The notes below the pieces were generated by a model. It searched no databases. It worked only from the letters and a program-made list of their open reading frames with translations, and was not told where the DNA came from. Of a stretch of 64,000 nt of DNA, positions 41,963-50,760 are shown in pieces. The stretch covers positions 1-64,000 of the forward strand of contig CAJTGF010000002.1 of NCBI GenBank assembly GCA_910575585.1. Reading direction: 5' to 3'. The DNA is from Clostridiaceae bacterium (GTDB taxonomy: Bacteria > Bacillota > Clostridia > Lachnospirales > Lachnospiraceae). Each line of letters starts with the position of its first letter. Positions within the stretch are counted from its first letter, which is position 1. The position numbers and the translations under genes are program-made.

Positions 41963-43755
41963 AGCGTTTCGCTCCCCTCTGTTTTCGCCTCCCCGTCCTT
42001 ATACGCCCGGGCCGGAAGGCGGATCTCCACCTGGGTCCCCTCATCCGGCTCCGACCGGATAAAAAGCCCGTAATCCCCGCCGAAATACAGCCGGATCCGC
42101 TCATTGACATTTTTCACCCCGATGCCGGAGCCGCGCCGGGACGACACGTAAGGCTCGTCTCCCAGAAGGCTGTCCGCCTGCTCCTTTGTCATGCCCAGCC
42201 CGTTGTCTCTCACCTCAAAGCGCAGATCGTCCCCCTCCCTTCTCACCGTCACTTCGATCCTTCCGTCGCCGTCCATAAATTCCATGCCGTGATAGATGGC
42301 GTTCTCCACCAAAGGCTGCAGCATCAGCTTTAAGCTGGCCAATTCCATCACATCCTCTCCGGCGTCAATGACGTAGGTAAATTTATTTTTAAACCGCATC
42401 TTTTGGATCATGAGATAATTGCGGGCATGCTCCAGCTCATCCCTGACCGTGATGATGCTCTTTCCCCGGCTTAAGCTGATGCGGAAAAACCGGGCCAGGG
42501 CCGTCACCACTTCCACCGCCTCCTGCTTCTGCTCATTTTCGATCATCCACACGATGATGTCCAGAGTATTGTAGAGGAAATGGGGATTGATCTGGGACTG
42601 CAGCGTGTCAAACTCCCGCTTTCGCTTGTGCTCATGCTCGGCCACCATGTCCTCCATCAGTTCCTTGATCCTGCCCGCCATGTCCCTGATGGAACGCCCC
42701 AGATGGCGCAGCTCATAGGAGCCTCCCAGATACACCGGGGCGTCCAGCTGCCCGGCCTCAATGGCATTGACCGACTTTTCCAGCTCCTGGATGGGGGTGG
42801 TGATGCGGGAGGAGATAAACGCGTTGATCAGCACCAAAAGAAACAGAAACGCGGCCACCACAAACACCACAAACAGCCGCATCTTCAGGTTGCTCAAAGG
42901 CAGGCCCTTCTCCGGGGTGACACTGATAAGCTTCCAGCCCGTGTAGCCGACGGACTTAACGCTGATCTCCCGTTTCTCGCCGCCAAACACCTCCTGGAAA
43001 CTGCCGTCCCGGTAATGGACGGCCGCCTCCACATTTTCCTCCATCTGTCCCGTTCCGATCAGCTGCATCTTGGGATGGTAGATGATCTGGCCGTCGCTGC
43101 CGATCATGTAGAGATACCCGCCGTTGCCAAGGGTGATGTTGTCCAAAAGCTGCTGCAGGCTGCTGTAGCGGATGTCGATTAACAGGATGCCCTGGTCCGT
43201 GGAAGTGCCCCGGGTGATCTCCACCGCCCGGGTCAGGGTGATGACCCACTTATACTGGCTCTCATGGTTGTCAAACATATACTGGACGTGAGGCGTGGTA
43301 AAATGCAGGTTGTCCGTCCGGTTAAGGGTGTTGGAAAACCACGGCTCTTTTGTCACCTCCAGCCCGGTCTTCAGCCTGGCCGCCGGCACGGCCTCCAAAA
43401 GCTGCCCCTTCTTGTCCAGCAGCGCGATGTTGGCCACGCTGTCCTTGTTGTTATCGTACAAAAGGGTGATCTGGCCGGTGATAGGCTCCTCCGACAGATC
43501 CGCGTTTTTTATGACCCCGTAATACAAACTGTCCGACAGCTTCATGATGGTCCGCAGATAGGAATCCACAAACCGGCCCACCTGCCCTAAGACTGCCCGG
43601 TTCTCCTCCTGCACCGCTGCCGTCAGCTGGTGGGACATCTGGGCGTAGAGAGCCGCCCCGATAAGGAGCACGGCCACCAGGGCGCTGACTGTAAAATAGA
43701 TGAAAATCGTGTAGCGGATGCTGGTCTTATGCCAAAAGCCTCCTGTCTCTCCCAA
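41959..43755 (-). CDS. Sensor histidine kinase, YesM/LytS type
   Basis: A 598-residue membrane kinase. TM1 at about 15-38, an extracellular Cache-like sensor to about 285, TM2 (LFVVFVVAAFLFLLVLINAFI), HAMP (TTPIQELEKSVNAIEAGQLD), a His_kinase domain with the phospho-acceptor His in INPHFLYNTLDII (about 385), and a C-terminal ATPase with N box LVENAIYHGME and G box GSGIGVKNV. TTG start with GGAGG six bases upstream. Partner of the AraC-type regulator upstream; the pair most likely controls the mgl genes. Confidence 0.92.
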   Translation of the reverse strand: MGETGGFWHKTSIRYTIFIYFTVSALVAVLLIGAALYAQMSHQLTAAVQEENRAVLGQVGRFVDSYLRTIMKLSDSLYYGVIKNADLSEEPITGQITLLYDNNKDSVANIALLDKKGQLLEAVPAARLKTGLEVTKEPWFSNTLNRTDNLHFTTPHVQYMFDNHESQYKWVITLTRAVEITRGTSTDQGILLIDIRYSSLQQLLDNITLGNGGYLYMIGSDGQIIYHPKMQLIGTGQMEENVEAAVHYRDGSFQEVFGGEKREISVKSVGYTGWKLISVTPEKGLPLSNLKMRLFVVFVVAAFLFLLVLINAFISSRITTPIQELEKSVNAIEAGQLDAPVYLGGSYELRHLGRSIRDMAGRIKELMEDMVAEHEHKRKREFDTLQSQINPHFLYNTLDIIVWMIENEQKQEAVEVVTALARFFRISLSRGKSIITVRDELEHARNYLMIQKMRFKNKFTYVIDAGEDVMELASLKLMLQPLVENAIYHGMEFMDGDGRIEVTVRREGDDLRFEVRDNGLGMTKEQADSLLGDEPYVSSRRGSGIGVKNVNERIRLYFGGDYGLFIRSEPDEGTQVEIRLPARAYKDGEAKTEGSETL

Positions 43756-43767
43756 GATCCTCCCTCC

Positions 43768-45390
43768 TTACGATGTATGCTGGGGGCTTTTGCGGTAAGC
43801 CGTAGGCGAAACGTTGTACTTTTTCTTGAACACATAGCTGAAATAATTCTGCTCCTGATACCCTACCTTCTGGGCAATGACATAGGTTTTGTCATCGGTC
43901 TCGTTCAACAGCTCCACCGCCCGTTTCAGCCGCACTTCCGTCACGTAGTTTACATAGCTCTGCCCGGTCTCTTTTTTAAACATGGTGGAAAAATAGGCGG
44001 GGCTCATGTGCAGATGGCGGCACAGCATCTCCACCGACAGCTCCGGGTTGGCGTAATTTTGCCGGATATACTCCTTGGCCTCCAAGATCACCTTCTTGGC
44101 CGTGTTGTCCCGCTCCCGGTTCATGGCCTCGTTCATGCGGCAGGCAATGGGGATCAGCCGGTCGGCAAATTCCTCCCTGCGGTACGTCCCTTCCAGGATA
44201 TCCCCGTATAAGGCGTGGCCGTCAAACATCTGGCTTATGTCCAGGTCATGCTGCTGCATCAGCCTGGTCATGCAGTTGACAATGGACAGCATGTACACCT
44301 GGTACTGCCTGGCGTGGACCTTGGCGTCATCCATGCGGGATATCAGGCTTTTTATGACTGCGGCAATGGCCTCATGGGGACCGAACTTAATGGCCCCAAT
44401 CAGATCCTCCTCCTCCTTGCCGTCCAGCTGCAGCTTCCCCCGGCTCACCGGCTCCACGTCGTTGATATAAATGGCCTTTCCCTTTCCCACAATGGCCCGG
44501 TACCCCAAAGCGTCCACCGCCGATTCATAAGACCTGGCAATCTCTTCCAGGCAGTCGCAGCTGTGGCCCACTCCCACGGTGATGGACACCTCCAAGACGC
44601 GCCTGCTCTCTTTGCAGATGTCGTTTAACACGTTGATCAGCCCTGTCTGGGTGTTGCCGCCCTCAATGGCTCCGATCATGGTAATGCCGTCTGTGGAATT
44701 GAACATGGCAAAGCGGCAGTAAGGCCGCAGATGATCCTCCGCCAGCCTGCGCACGGAGATGGGGATCAGTTCCTGATGATGGGAAAAGACTTTCCCTTCC
44801 GTCCGTTCCACCTGCTCCACATGGATCACCGCTGCCAGCCACTTGCGGGCGTCAAGAATGTCGATGGCGTACTCCTTAAATTTTGCCCCGGCCTCACGGG
44901 TCCCCACTCTGCGGCGCACCAGATCGTTTAAGAACAGTTCCCGCAAAATAGGCAGGCTCCCCAGATAGCTTTCCCGCAAGGTGTCCATATCCCGGCGCTG
45001 GGCGATCTCCTGGTCCAGGCTTACGCGGACCTTGTCAAGGATCTTTGCCAGCTCCTGGCCGCTGACCGGCTTTAGGATATACTCCGTTACCCCCAGCTTG
45101 ATTGCCTGTTTGGCATACTCAAAGTCATCATACCCGGAGAAGATCAAGATCTTCGTGGAAGGATATTTCTCCCGGATCCGCGCCGCCAAGGTCAGCCCGT
45201 CCATGTAGGGCATGCGGATATCCGTCATCACCACGTCCGGCTCCAGCAGCTCCACCTTCTCCAAGGCGTCCTGGCCGTTCTCCGCGTCCCCCGCCACATA
45301 AAATCCCAGCCGCTCCCAGTCCATCTTGCGGATTATGGCCTTTCGCGCTTCCTCCTCGTCATCTACCAGCATGATGCCGTATAAACTCAT
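43768..45390 (-). CDS. Response regulator with AraC-type DNA-binding domain (YesN type)
   Basis: A 540-residue transcription regulator. Receiver 1-120: IMLVDDEEEARK, acceptor Asp in VVMTDIRMPYMDG, Lys in ILKPVSGQEL. Middle domain of about 300 residues, then an AraC HTH pair at the end (LSVEMLCRHLHMSPAYFSTMF; YVIAQKVGYQEQNYFSYVFK). ATG 45390 is preferred, as the protein then begins MSLYGIMLVDDE after an AGGG site; a longer frame adds 14 residues. First gene of the eight-gene sugar cluster, 12 bases before the kinase. Confidence 0.92.
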   Translation of the reverse strand: MSLYGIMLVDDEEEARKAIIRKMDWERLGFYVAGDAENGQDALEKVELLEPDVVMTDIRMPYMDGLTLAARIREKYPSTKILIFSGYDDFEYAKQAIKLGVTEYILKPVSGQELAKILDKVRVSLDQEIAQRRDMDTLRESYLGSLPILRELFLNDLVRRRVGTREAGAKFKEYAIDILDARKWLAAVIHVEQVERTEGKVFSHHQELIPISVRRLAEDHLRPYCRFAMFNSTDGITMIGAIEGGNTQTGLINVLNDICKESRRVLEVSITVGVGHSCDCLEEIARSYESAVDALGYRAIVGKGKAIYINDVEPVSRGKLQLDGKEEEDLIGAIKFGPHEAIAAVIKSLISRMDDAKVHARQYQVYMLSIVNCMTRLMQQHDLDISQMFDGHALYGDILEGTYRREEFADRLIPIACRMNEAMNRERDNTAKKVILEAKEYIRQNYANPELSVEMLCRHLHMSPAYFSTMFKKETGQSYVNYVTEVRLKRAVELLNETDDKTYVIAQKVGYQEQNYFSYVFKKKYNVSPTAYRKSPQHTS

Positions 45391-45546
45391 GGGTTTTCCC
45401 TGCCTTTCTGAAACATAACTACGGATACTCAAAAACTCTTTCTATTATACCCTTTTTTTCTGCCCCGGACAATCAATTTTTGCCCTTTGCCCTCAAGTGT
45501 GGATTTGCTGTTTTCGAAAACTTAGCCGGAAATATGGACGCGAGAC

Positions 45547-45575
45547 TTGCGCAGGGGGCAAATTTAGAATATAAT
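45547..45575 (+). promoter_or_regulatory. Promoter of the FapA-family gene
   Basis: TTGCGC (45547-45552), 17-base spacer, TATAAT (45570-45575), about 70 bases before the start codon. It sits in the 255-bp gap between divergent genes. Confidence 0.7.
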
Positions 45576-45645
45576 TGGTGTAATAGATATCGATCATGTA
45601 AGAAACGTCCTTTAGCAAGAAATAAGGAGATTAGGAGAGTGAATA

Positions 45646-47238
45646 ATGGCTAGATTATTTAAAAAGAGAAACAACAAAACGGCGGCTTCGGAGGGAAACG
45701 GCGGGTCCAAACCGGAGGCAGCCAGGATGCTGGAGACCATCCGGGAGTATCTGCAGCAGGATTTTCAGGACGGCGGGGATCATGAGGCGGATGCCGGCGC
45801 GTTTTACCGGATATTGGAAAAGGACGTGCGAAAGTATGTGGAGAGCCAGAAGCGGGACAGAATGCCTGTGGATTCCCTGCCTTTATTTTACGTGTCCCCT
45901 GACTGCATGAACGCCTATGTCTGCATCCTGCCGCCTCTCAACGACGGACGGCTGGTGGATCAGGAGCATTTTCTGGAGGATATGCGCTATGAGGGAATCG
46001 CCGCCGGCATTGACCAGAACGCCGTGGCCAGACTGATGGACCCTGACAGCTGCCTGCGGATCGTCCATATCGCCCAGGGCAGATACCCGGTGGACGGCAT
46101 AGACGGAAGGCTGGAGGAATTGTATCAGCGCCGGTACGACCAGAGCCCGGAGATGGATGAGAGCGAGATGGCCCAGGGATACGATTTCAGAAAAAAGAAC
46201 CTGATCCAGACCATCCGGGAGGGGGAGGTTTTGTGCCGCATCACGCCTCCCGTGGCTGCCCAGGACGGGTTTGACGTGTCCGGCACCATCCTTCACGGCA
46301 GGGACGGCCTGGATGTGCGGATGCCCCAGGGCAAATACACCAGTATTTCCGAGGACGGCCTGACACTGCGCTCCGACATCAGCGGCATCGTGGTCATGGA
46401 AAACGACTGCTTTTCCATCAAGAGCCAGCGTGTCATGTCCCAGGACATCAACGCTGCCGTGGGCAATCTGCGGTTTGACGGGGACATCTACATACGGGGC
46501 AATGTGGACGACGGCGTCACCGTGGAGGCTACCGGCAACGTGATGATCATCGGGGACGTCCATGACGCCAAAATCCAGTCCGGAGGGACCATCTGCATCC
46601 AGGGAGACGTGAAAGGCACGTCAAGGACCACCTTAAAGGCTGCCAAACAGATCCAGTGCATGATCATGGAAAATGTAACGGCCCTGGCCGTGGAGGACGT
46701 CTACGCAGGAGTTATGGCCAACTGTGACATCTTAAGCGAAAAGGGGTCGGTGTACGCGCTTATGGGACGGGGGCTGATTTTTGGCAGCAACATCACCTCC
46801 GGCAGATCGGTCTATGCCAAAAAAATCGGCAACATCTCCGGCTGCGTCAACCATATCACTCTGGGCCTTGAAACGGAATTTGAACGGCGCAAAAACTCGG
46901 TAAAGGACGAGCTGGACGAGATCAACAGGACGCTGGAACGGCTGCGGAAAAACATCTCCAACATGCAGATTCTGGGCAGGACCCACCGCAGCGACTCCCA
47001 GGAGGAATACAACAATCTGGTGGAGCAGCGCACCACCTACGGGGAGCTGAAACGGGAAAAACTGGATGAGCTGGATGAGCTGAACAAGAACATGCGGTCC
47101 ATACGGCCCGGCAGTATTGTCTGTGACAATATCTTCCCTGTGACCAAGATACATATTGAAAATGAAAACCTGGTTATCGATCAGAGGGAAAGCGACTGCA
47201 GTGTGCATTTCCAGTCTGGGCAGATTCTGTTGAGATGA
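45646..47238 (+). CDS. FapA-family protein (DUF342)
   Basis: A 530-residue cytosolic protein of the FapA/DUF342 family. A basic start, then the N-terminal DUF342 domain (about 95-260, with VLCRITPPVAAQDGFDVSGT), a beta-helix-like polymer-binding domain (LRFDGDIYIRGNVDDGVTVE, VMIIGDVHDAKIQSGGTICI) and a coiled coil at about 405-480 before a short end. FapA is named for flagellar assembly in some species, but members also occur in non-motile Firmicutes, where a role in cell-surface or division control is proposed. Single-gene transcript. Confidence 0.88.
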   Translation: MARLFKKRNNKTAASEGNGGSKPEAARMLETIREYLQQDFQDGGDHEADAGAFYRILEKDVRKYVESQKRDRMPVDSLPLFYVSPDCMNAYVCILPPLNDGRLVDQEHFLEDMRYEGIAAGIDQNAVARLMDPDSCLRIVHIAQGRYPVDGIDGRLEELYQRRYDQSPEMDESEMAQGYDFRKKNLIQTIREGEVLCRITPPVAAQDGFDVSGTILHGRDGLDVRMPQGKYTSISEDGLTLRSDISGIVVMENDCFSIKSQRVMSQDINAAVGNLRFDGDIYIRGNVDDGVTVEATGNVMIIGDVHDAKIQSGGTICIQGDVKGTSRTTLKAAKQIQCMIMENVTALAVEDVYAGVMANCDILSEKGSVYALMGRGLIFGSNITSGRSVYAKKIGNISGCVNHITLGLETEFERRKNSVKDELDEINRTLERLRKNISNMQILGRTHRSDSQEEYNNLVEQRTTYGELKREKLDELDELNKNMRSIRPGSIVCDNIFPVTKIHIENENLVIDQRESDCSVHFQSGQILLR

Positions 47239-47335
47239 ACAACTACGGCCGCCCTGGAGCAAGCAAGTCTCCTAAACAAAAAAGAACACGTTCCGGAATA
47301 TTTGTAATACGATACTCATGAAAGGCGGTGATACT

Positions 47336-47611
47336 ATGGCAACAACTCCAACCCAAATTCGGATTGATGCCGACATAAAACAGCAAGCCGTGGCACTTTT
47401 TAATCAGCTTGGCCTTGATATGTCCGGCGCGGTAAATCTTTTTCTTCATCAGTGTGTTCTGTGCGGCGGACTTCCATTCGCTGTAGAAATGCCGCAGTAC
47501 AGTCAGGCAACCCTAGATGCAATGTCCGAAGCCAGGCGGATATCCCATGATCCTCATAGCAAAGGGTACGACACAATGGAAGCGTTAAAAGCAGCGCTGG
47601 AGGAAGATTGA
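47336..47611 (+). CDS. RelB/DinJ-family antitoxin
   Basis: A 91-residue antitoxin of full length. TQIRIDADIKQQAVALFNQL and MSGAVNLFLHQCVL form the ribbon-helix-helix DNA-binding half, and DPHSKGYDTMEALKAALEED is the acidic toxin-binding tail (the part missing in the 15402 copy). It neutralises the toxin encoded next, and the pair normally represses its own promoter. AAGGCGGTGA lies upstream of ATG 47336. Stop and the toxin start overlap (TGATG). Confidence 0.9.
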   Translation: MATTPTQIRIDADIKQQAVALFNQLGLDMSGAVNLFLHQCVLCGGLPFAVEMPQYSQATLDAMSEARRISHDPHSKGYDTMEALKAALEED

Positions 47612-47889
47612 TGTATCATGTAAAATTTACTACGGCTTATAAGAAAAGCTATAAGCTAATGAGAAAACGCGGTCTCGATCTTTCTCTCCTTGACAATGTT
47701 GTGGATAAATTGCGCCAAGGCATGCCACTGGAAGAGAAGTATCGCGATCACGCTTTAACTGGGAACTTCGTTGGGTTTCGGGAATGTCACATCAAACCGG
47801 ACTGGCTGCTTATTTATTTGATTGAAAATAATATACTTACGCTCACCCTTGTAGATACCGGAAGCCACTCAGATATTTTCAAAAAATAG
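47611..47889 (+). CDS. YafQ-family mRNA-cleaving toxin
   Basis: A 92-residue toxin of the RelE/YafQ fold, which cleaves mRNA on the ribosome. FTTAYKKSYKLMRKRGLDLS begins the domain, YRDHALTGNFVGFRECHIKPD carries the conserved catalytic His and Asp region, and TLTLVDTGSHSDIF gives the late His and Phe. All key positions look intact, so the module is probably functional. Start ATG 47611 is coupled to the antitoxin stop. Confidence 0.9.
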   Translation: MYHVKFTTAYKKSYKLMRKRGLDLSLLDNVVDKLRQGMPLEEKYRDHALTGNFVGFRECHIKPDWLLIYLIENNILTLTLVDTGSHSDIFKK

Positions 47890-47920
47890 CTGCATGGATG
47901 AGTTCCTAAGGCCAAAAGAG

Positions 47921-47951
47921 AGGGGCTGTGAAAAACACAGCCCCTTTCATA
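47921..47951. terminator. Bidirectional terminator after the toxin gene
   Basis: AGGGGCTGTG (47921-47930) pairs perfectly with CACAGCCCCT (47936-47945), then TTCATAT; the other strand ends CTCTCTTTTG. Between convergent genes. Confidence 0.85.
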
Positions 47952-47961
47952 TAGCAACGCC

Positions 47962-48294
47962 CTACAGGTACCTATCCACAAGGTTGCCAAGCCCCGCAAA
48001 CCGCGCCGTCGGCCCGTATCCTGTTTGGCCGCTGCCTCCTCTCTCGCCCTGCTCTTCCTTTTCCTTCTCCTTTGCCTTCAGCTCCTGGATCTGTTTTTCC
48101 ACTTTACGGATATCCTCCTCCAGCTTTTTGGCCTTCTCCGCGTCCTTATTCCTGACAGCCTTTTCCTTTTCCCCTTTTAACTGGGACAGCTTCCTTTCAA
48201 GGGCGGCAAGTTTGGGATTTGTGCCGGAAGGCGAAGGACCACCGCCTCCTCCAATCCCCTGGAGCCCCGAGCTCATTGGGTTGATGCCTGTCAT
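47962..48294 (-). CDS. FlxA-like coiled-coil protein
   Basis: A 110-residue soluble protein with a low-complexity glycine-rich start (MTGINPMSSGLQGIGGGGGP), a strong coiled coil (about 28-84: LERKLSQLKGEKEKAVRNKD and following EEDIRKVEKQIQELKAKEKE) and a Gly-rich end. It matches the FlxA-like family, small proteins often found near motility or envelope genes, function unknown. RBS AGGAAGGGG. Single gene. Confidence 0.65.
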   Translation of the reverse strand: MTGINPMSSGLQGIGGGGGPSPSGTNPKLAALERKLSQLKGEKEKAVRNKDAEKAKKLEEDIRKVEKQIQELKAKEKEKEEQGERGGSGQTGYGPTARFAGLGNLVDRYL

Positions 48295-48407
48295 GCGATC
48301 CCCTTCCTTTCTGTAAGATATTCGGGACAGAACGGAGGCGTTACCCTTTCCCTCCTGTCCTTACCTACCTATCGGCGAGGCACTGCCTTCTAAAAACCAT
48401 CCTGCTG

Positions 48408-49778
48408 TCAATCCCCTTTTTCCTGCCGTGAATCCACCAAAAGCACCCGCAGCCGGTACCTGTCATGGCAGATCTCGTTTTCCACCCGTCCGCCGTAGGT
48501 CTCCGCCACGGCCCGGATACCCGAAAGCCCGATGCCGTCGCCAGGCAGCGCTTCCCCCTCACGGCAGCTGTTTTCCAGGAAGATAAGATAAAAATTGCCT
48601 TTTCTCCTGCCCTCAAGATTGAGACACCTGCGGCTTTTGTCCACCTTTCGGCAGGCTTCTATGGCGTTGTCCATGCCGTTGGCCAGGATCATGCACCAGT
48701 CCATGTCCTTTATGCCGCTTTTTTCCGGGATCTTCATATCACATCGGACAGCGATGCCCTCCTGCCCTGCCAGGGCCAGCTTGCTGCCAAGGAGCGCGTC
48801 CACCGCCGGGTTTCCCGTACATACCTGGAAAGAAAGGCTTTCTGCAGTTTCCTTTAGCTGGGATAAATAGTTTCTGGCCTCCTGATCCTGTCCTTCCCCC
48901 AAAAGCTTTTCCAAAACCATAAGATGGTTCTTGATATCATGTCGGAAAGACCTGGTCTGCCGATACCGCACGGCCGCCTCCCGGATGTAGATCTCCTGGG
49001 CCATAGCCTGCTGGCGAACCATCCGCAGTTTCTCCGTATCCCGGAAAACATCCAGGATCTTTTCATAGGCAAACAGCGCCAAAAAGAGGCAGATACAGGC
49101 AAACACCTGCACAAACAGCATTTCCCCGTGATCCACATCAATGATACCGCCTACTGTCCCTAATACCCGGTCCGCCACCAGGGTATCCCCGTAAATGGAA
49201 TGGCGGATGATACGCTCCACCAGGGCGATAAAAAACATAGGGACGGTCATCCATCCTAAAACCTTCTTGTCCCCCTCTTCCACCACCCTGCCAAAGCGCT
49301 TTCCCATGCCTCCAAGAAGGACCAGGACTGCCGCTGTCTTCAAAAGCTCCCTGACGCCGTCGCTGGGATGAACAAAACGCTCATGGCAAAGGATCAAAGG
49401 AGCCAGGATCCTCTGCCCCCACCAGGAGATCATGCCGTCGGCGACGCAAAACGCGGACAAAACCAGCACGGAGACCGCAAAGGTTTCCGTCCACCCTTTC
49501 CTGCCGGGGCGCTTTCCGCAGCAGGCAAGAAGCCCCGTCTCCAGCACCAGGCCCGGGCTGCCCCTAAGGCCAAAGGCAAACTCCGCTGCCGTCAATATAG
49601 CTGACGCGCCCACATAGACCCAAAGCCACAGCCATTTCCCCTTTACCCGCGCGCTGCCGCAGCAGCGGCAGAAAAATAAAAACATCACCCCTGGGATCAC
49701 CCCATAGCCCAGCAGGATCGGCAGGGCTAGGTACCATTGCAGATAGTAAGAAACTTCCATAGCCATCTCCGTCCTCAC
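48408..49778 (-). CDS. GHKL sensor histidine kinase, AgrC type
   Basis: A 456-residue membrane kinase. Seven or so helices fill residues 10-245, as in peptide-sensing AgrC proteins, followed by a coiled coil, the phospho-acceptor His in FRHDIKNHLMVLEKLL (about 284) and a GHKL ATPase with N box GMDNAIEAC and G box GIGLSGIRAVAE. No AgrB/AgrD peptide genes are present here, so the signal may come from elsewhere. Overlaps the regulator stop by four bases (ATGA order), hence one operon. Confidence 0.88.
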   Translation of the reverse strand: MRTEMAMEVSYYLQWYLALPILLGYGVIPGVMFLFFCRCCGSARVKGKWLWLWVYVGASAILTAAEFAFGLRGSPGLVLETGLLACCGKRPGRKGWTETFAVSVLVLSAFCVADGMISWWGQRILAPLILCHERFVHPSDGVRELLKTAAVLVLLGGMGKRFGRVVEEGDKKVLGWMTVPMFFIALVERIIRHSIYGDTLVADRVLGTVGGIIDVDHGEMLFVQVFACICLFLALFAYEKILDVFRDTEKLRMVRQQAMAQEIYIREAAVRYRQTRSFRHDIKNHLMVLEKLLGEGQDQEARNYLSQLKETAESLSFQVCTGNPAVDALLGSKLALAGQEGIAVRCDMKIPEKSGIKDMDWCMILANGMDNAIEACRKVDKSRRCLNLEGRRKGNFYLIFLENSCREGEALPGDGIGLSGIRAVAETYGGRVENEICHDRYRLRVLLVDSRQEKGD

Positions 49779-50476
49779 CCCTTATCCAGATACCGCATCA
49801 TCTGCTCCATCACCGTCTGATGGCAGCTTTGGGACACAGGGATCCTGTCTCCGTTGTCCAGAACCGCAAATCCGCCTCCATACTCCAAAAGATACTCCGG
49901 ATTTATTAAATAGCTTCGATGGCACCGAATCAGCGCAGACTCCGTCTGCCGCTCCACCTCCTTGATCTTCCCGTAGTAATCCAAAATTCCGTCCTTTGTG
50001 TGTACATAAATCTTCCTGTCAATGACCTCACAGTAATAGATATCGTGGATCCGCACAAATCTGCACCAGTGTTTTGTCCGGATAAAAAGACATTTCCCCC
50101 CTTGGCTTCCCAAACGTTTCAAGGACCGCTTCAGCGCCGCCTCAAGACGCTCTGGGTCCACAGGCTTTACCAGATAATCCATGGCCTCCACCTCAAAGGC
50201 GTCCGGCATATATTCTCTTAGGATCGTGACAAAGATCAAGATCCCCTCAAATCCTTTCTGTCTAAGGGCTCTGGCCAGGGCCATGCCGTCCATCATAGGC
50301 ATCTGGATATCCAGAAAAATCAGATCAAACTCCGGGGAGGAAAGCAAGAGCCTGTGAGGGCTGCCAAAGCAGGTAACCCGAAACTCCTCTTTCCACGCCT
50401 CCAGGATGCGGGTTATGGCAGCTTTCAGCTGACCGGCCATGATCTCCTGGTCATCGCATATGGCAATTTTGACCAT
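49775..50476 (-). CDS. LytTR-family response regulator
   Basis: A 233-residue AgrA/LytR-type regulator. Receiver 1-118 with AICDDQE, acceptor Asp in LIFLDIQMPMMDG and Lys in YLVKPVDPER; C-terminal LytTR DNA-binding domain from about 130 (IRTKHWCRFVRIHDIYYCEV, RCHRSYLINPEYL, RIPVSQSC). ATG 50476 has GGGAGGTG five bases upstream; a longer frame adds five residues. Partner of the GHKL kinase downstream. Confidence 0.92.
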   Translation of the reverse strand: MVKIAICDDQEIMAGQLKAAITRILEAWKEEFRVTCFGSPHRLLLSSPEFDLIFLDIQMPMMDGMALARALRQKGFEGILIFVTILREYMPDAFEVEAMDYLVKPVDPERLEAALKRSLKRLGSQGGKCLFIRTKHWCRFVRIHDIYYCEVIDRKIYVHTKDGILDYYGKIKEVERQTESALIRCHRSYLINPEYLLEYGGGFAVLDNGDRIPVSQSCHQTVMEQMMRYLDKG

Positions 50477-50508
50477 AAAAACACCTCCCATACTGTCCTA
50501 TGTACTCT

Positions 50509-50582
50509 CGGAGTCTCTTTGTGCCTGATTTTGTGGAAAATCATCCAATCTTCCACAAAGGCAGATGCAAAAGAGATTCCGA
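50509..50582. promoter_or_regulatory. Long imperfect inverted repeat upstream of the LytTR regulator
   Basis: GGAGTCTCTTTGTGCCTGAT at 50509 and the complement of the stretch ending ...AAAAGAGATTCC at 50582 pair imperfectly over about 29 bases, with TTTGTGGAA/TTCCACAAA perfect at the inside. It lies 33 bases before the regulator start; possible autoregulation site or attenuator. The rest of 50583-50760 has no gene I can support. Confidence 0.5.
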
Positions 50583-50760
50583 AAGTACATTCGTACGCCC
50601 GGCTCTCTGCTGCGCCGGCTTTGGAGCATTTCAGAGTTTCCGTCCCATGTACATAAATTTATGACACAAAGTATGGAAGGTTTCAAGCAAAATGTTGCGA
50701 AATATAAGGGAAATGCTGTAAACATTAACGTGGATCGGACCATTTTTTTGAGATCAGCCA

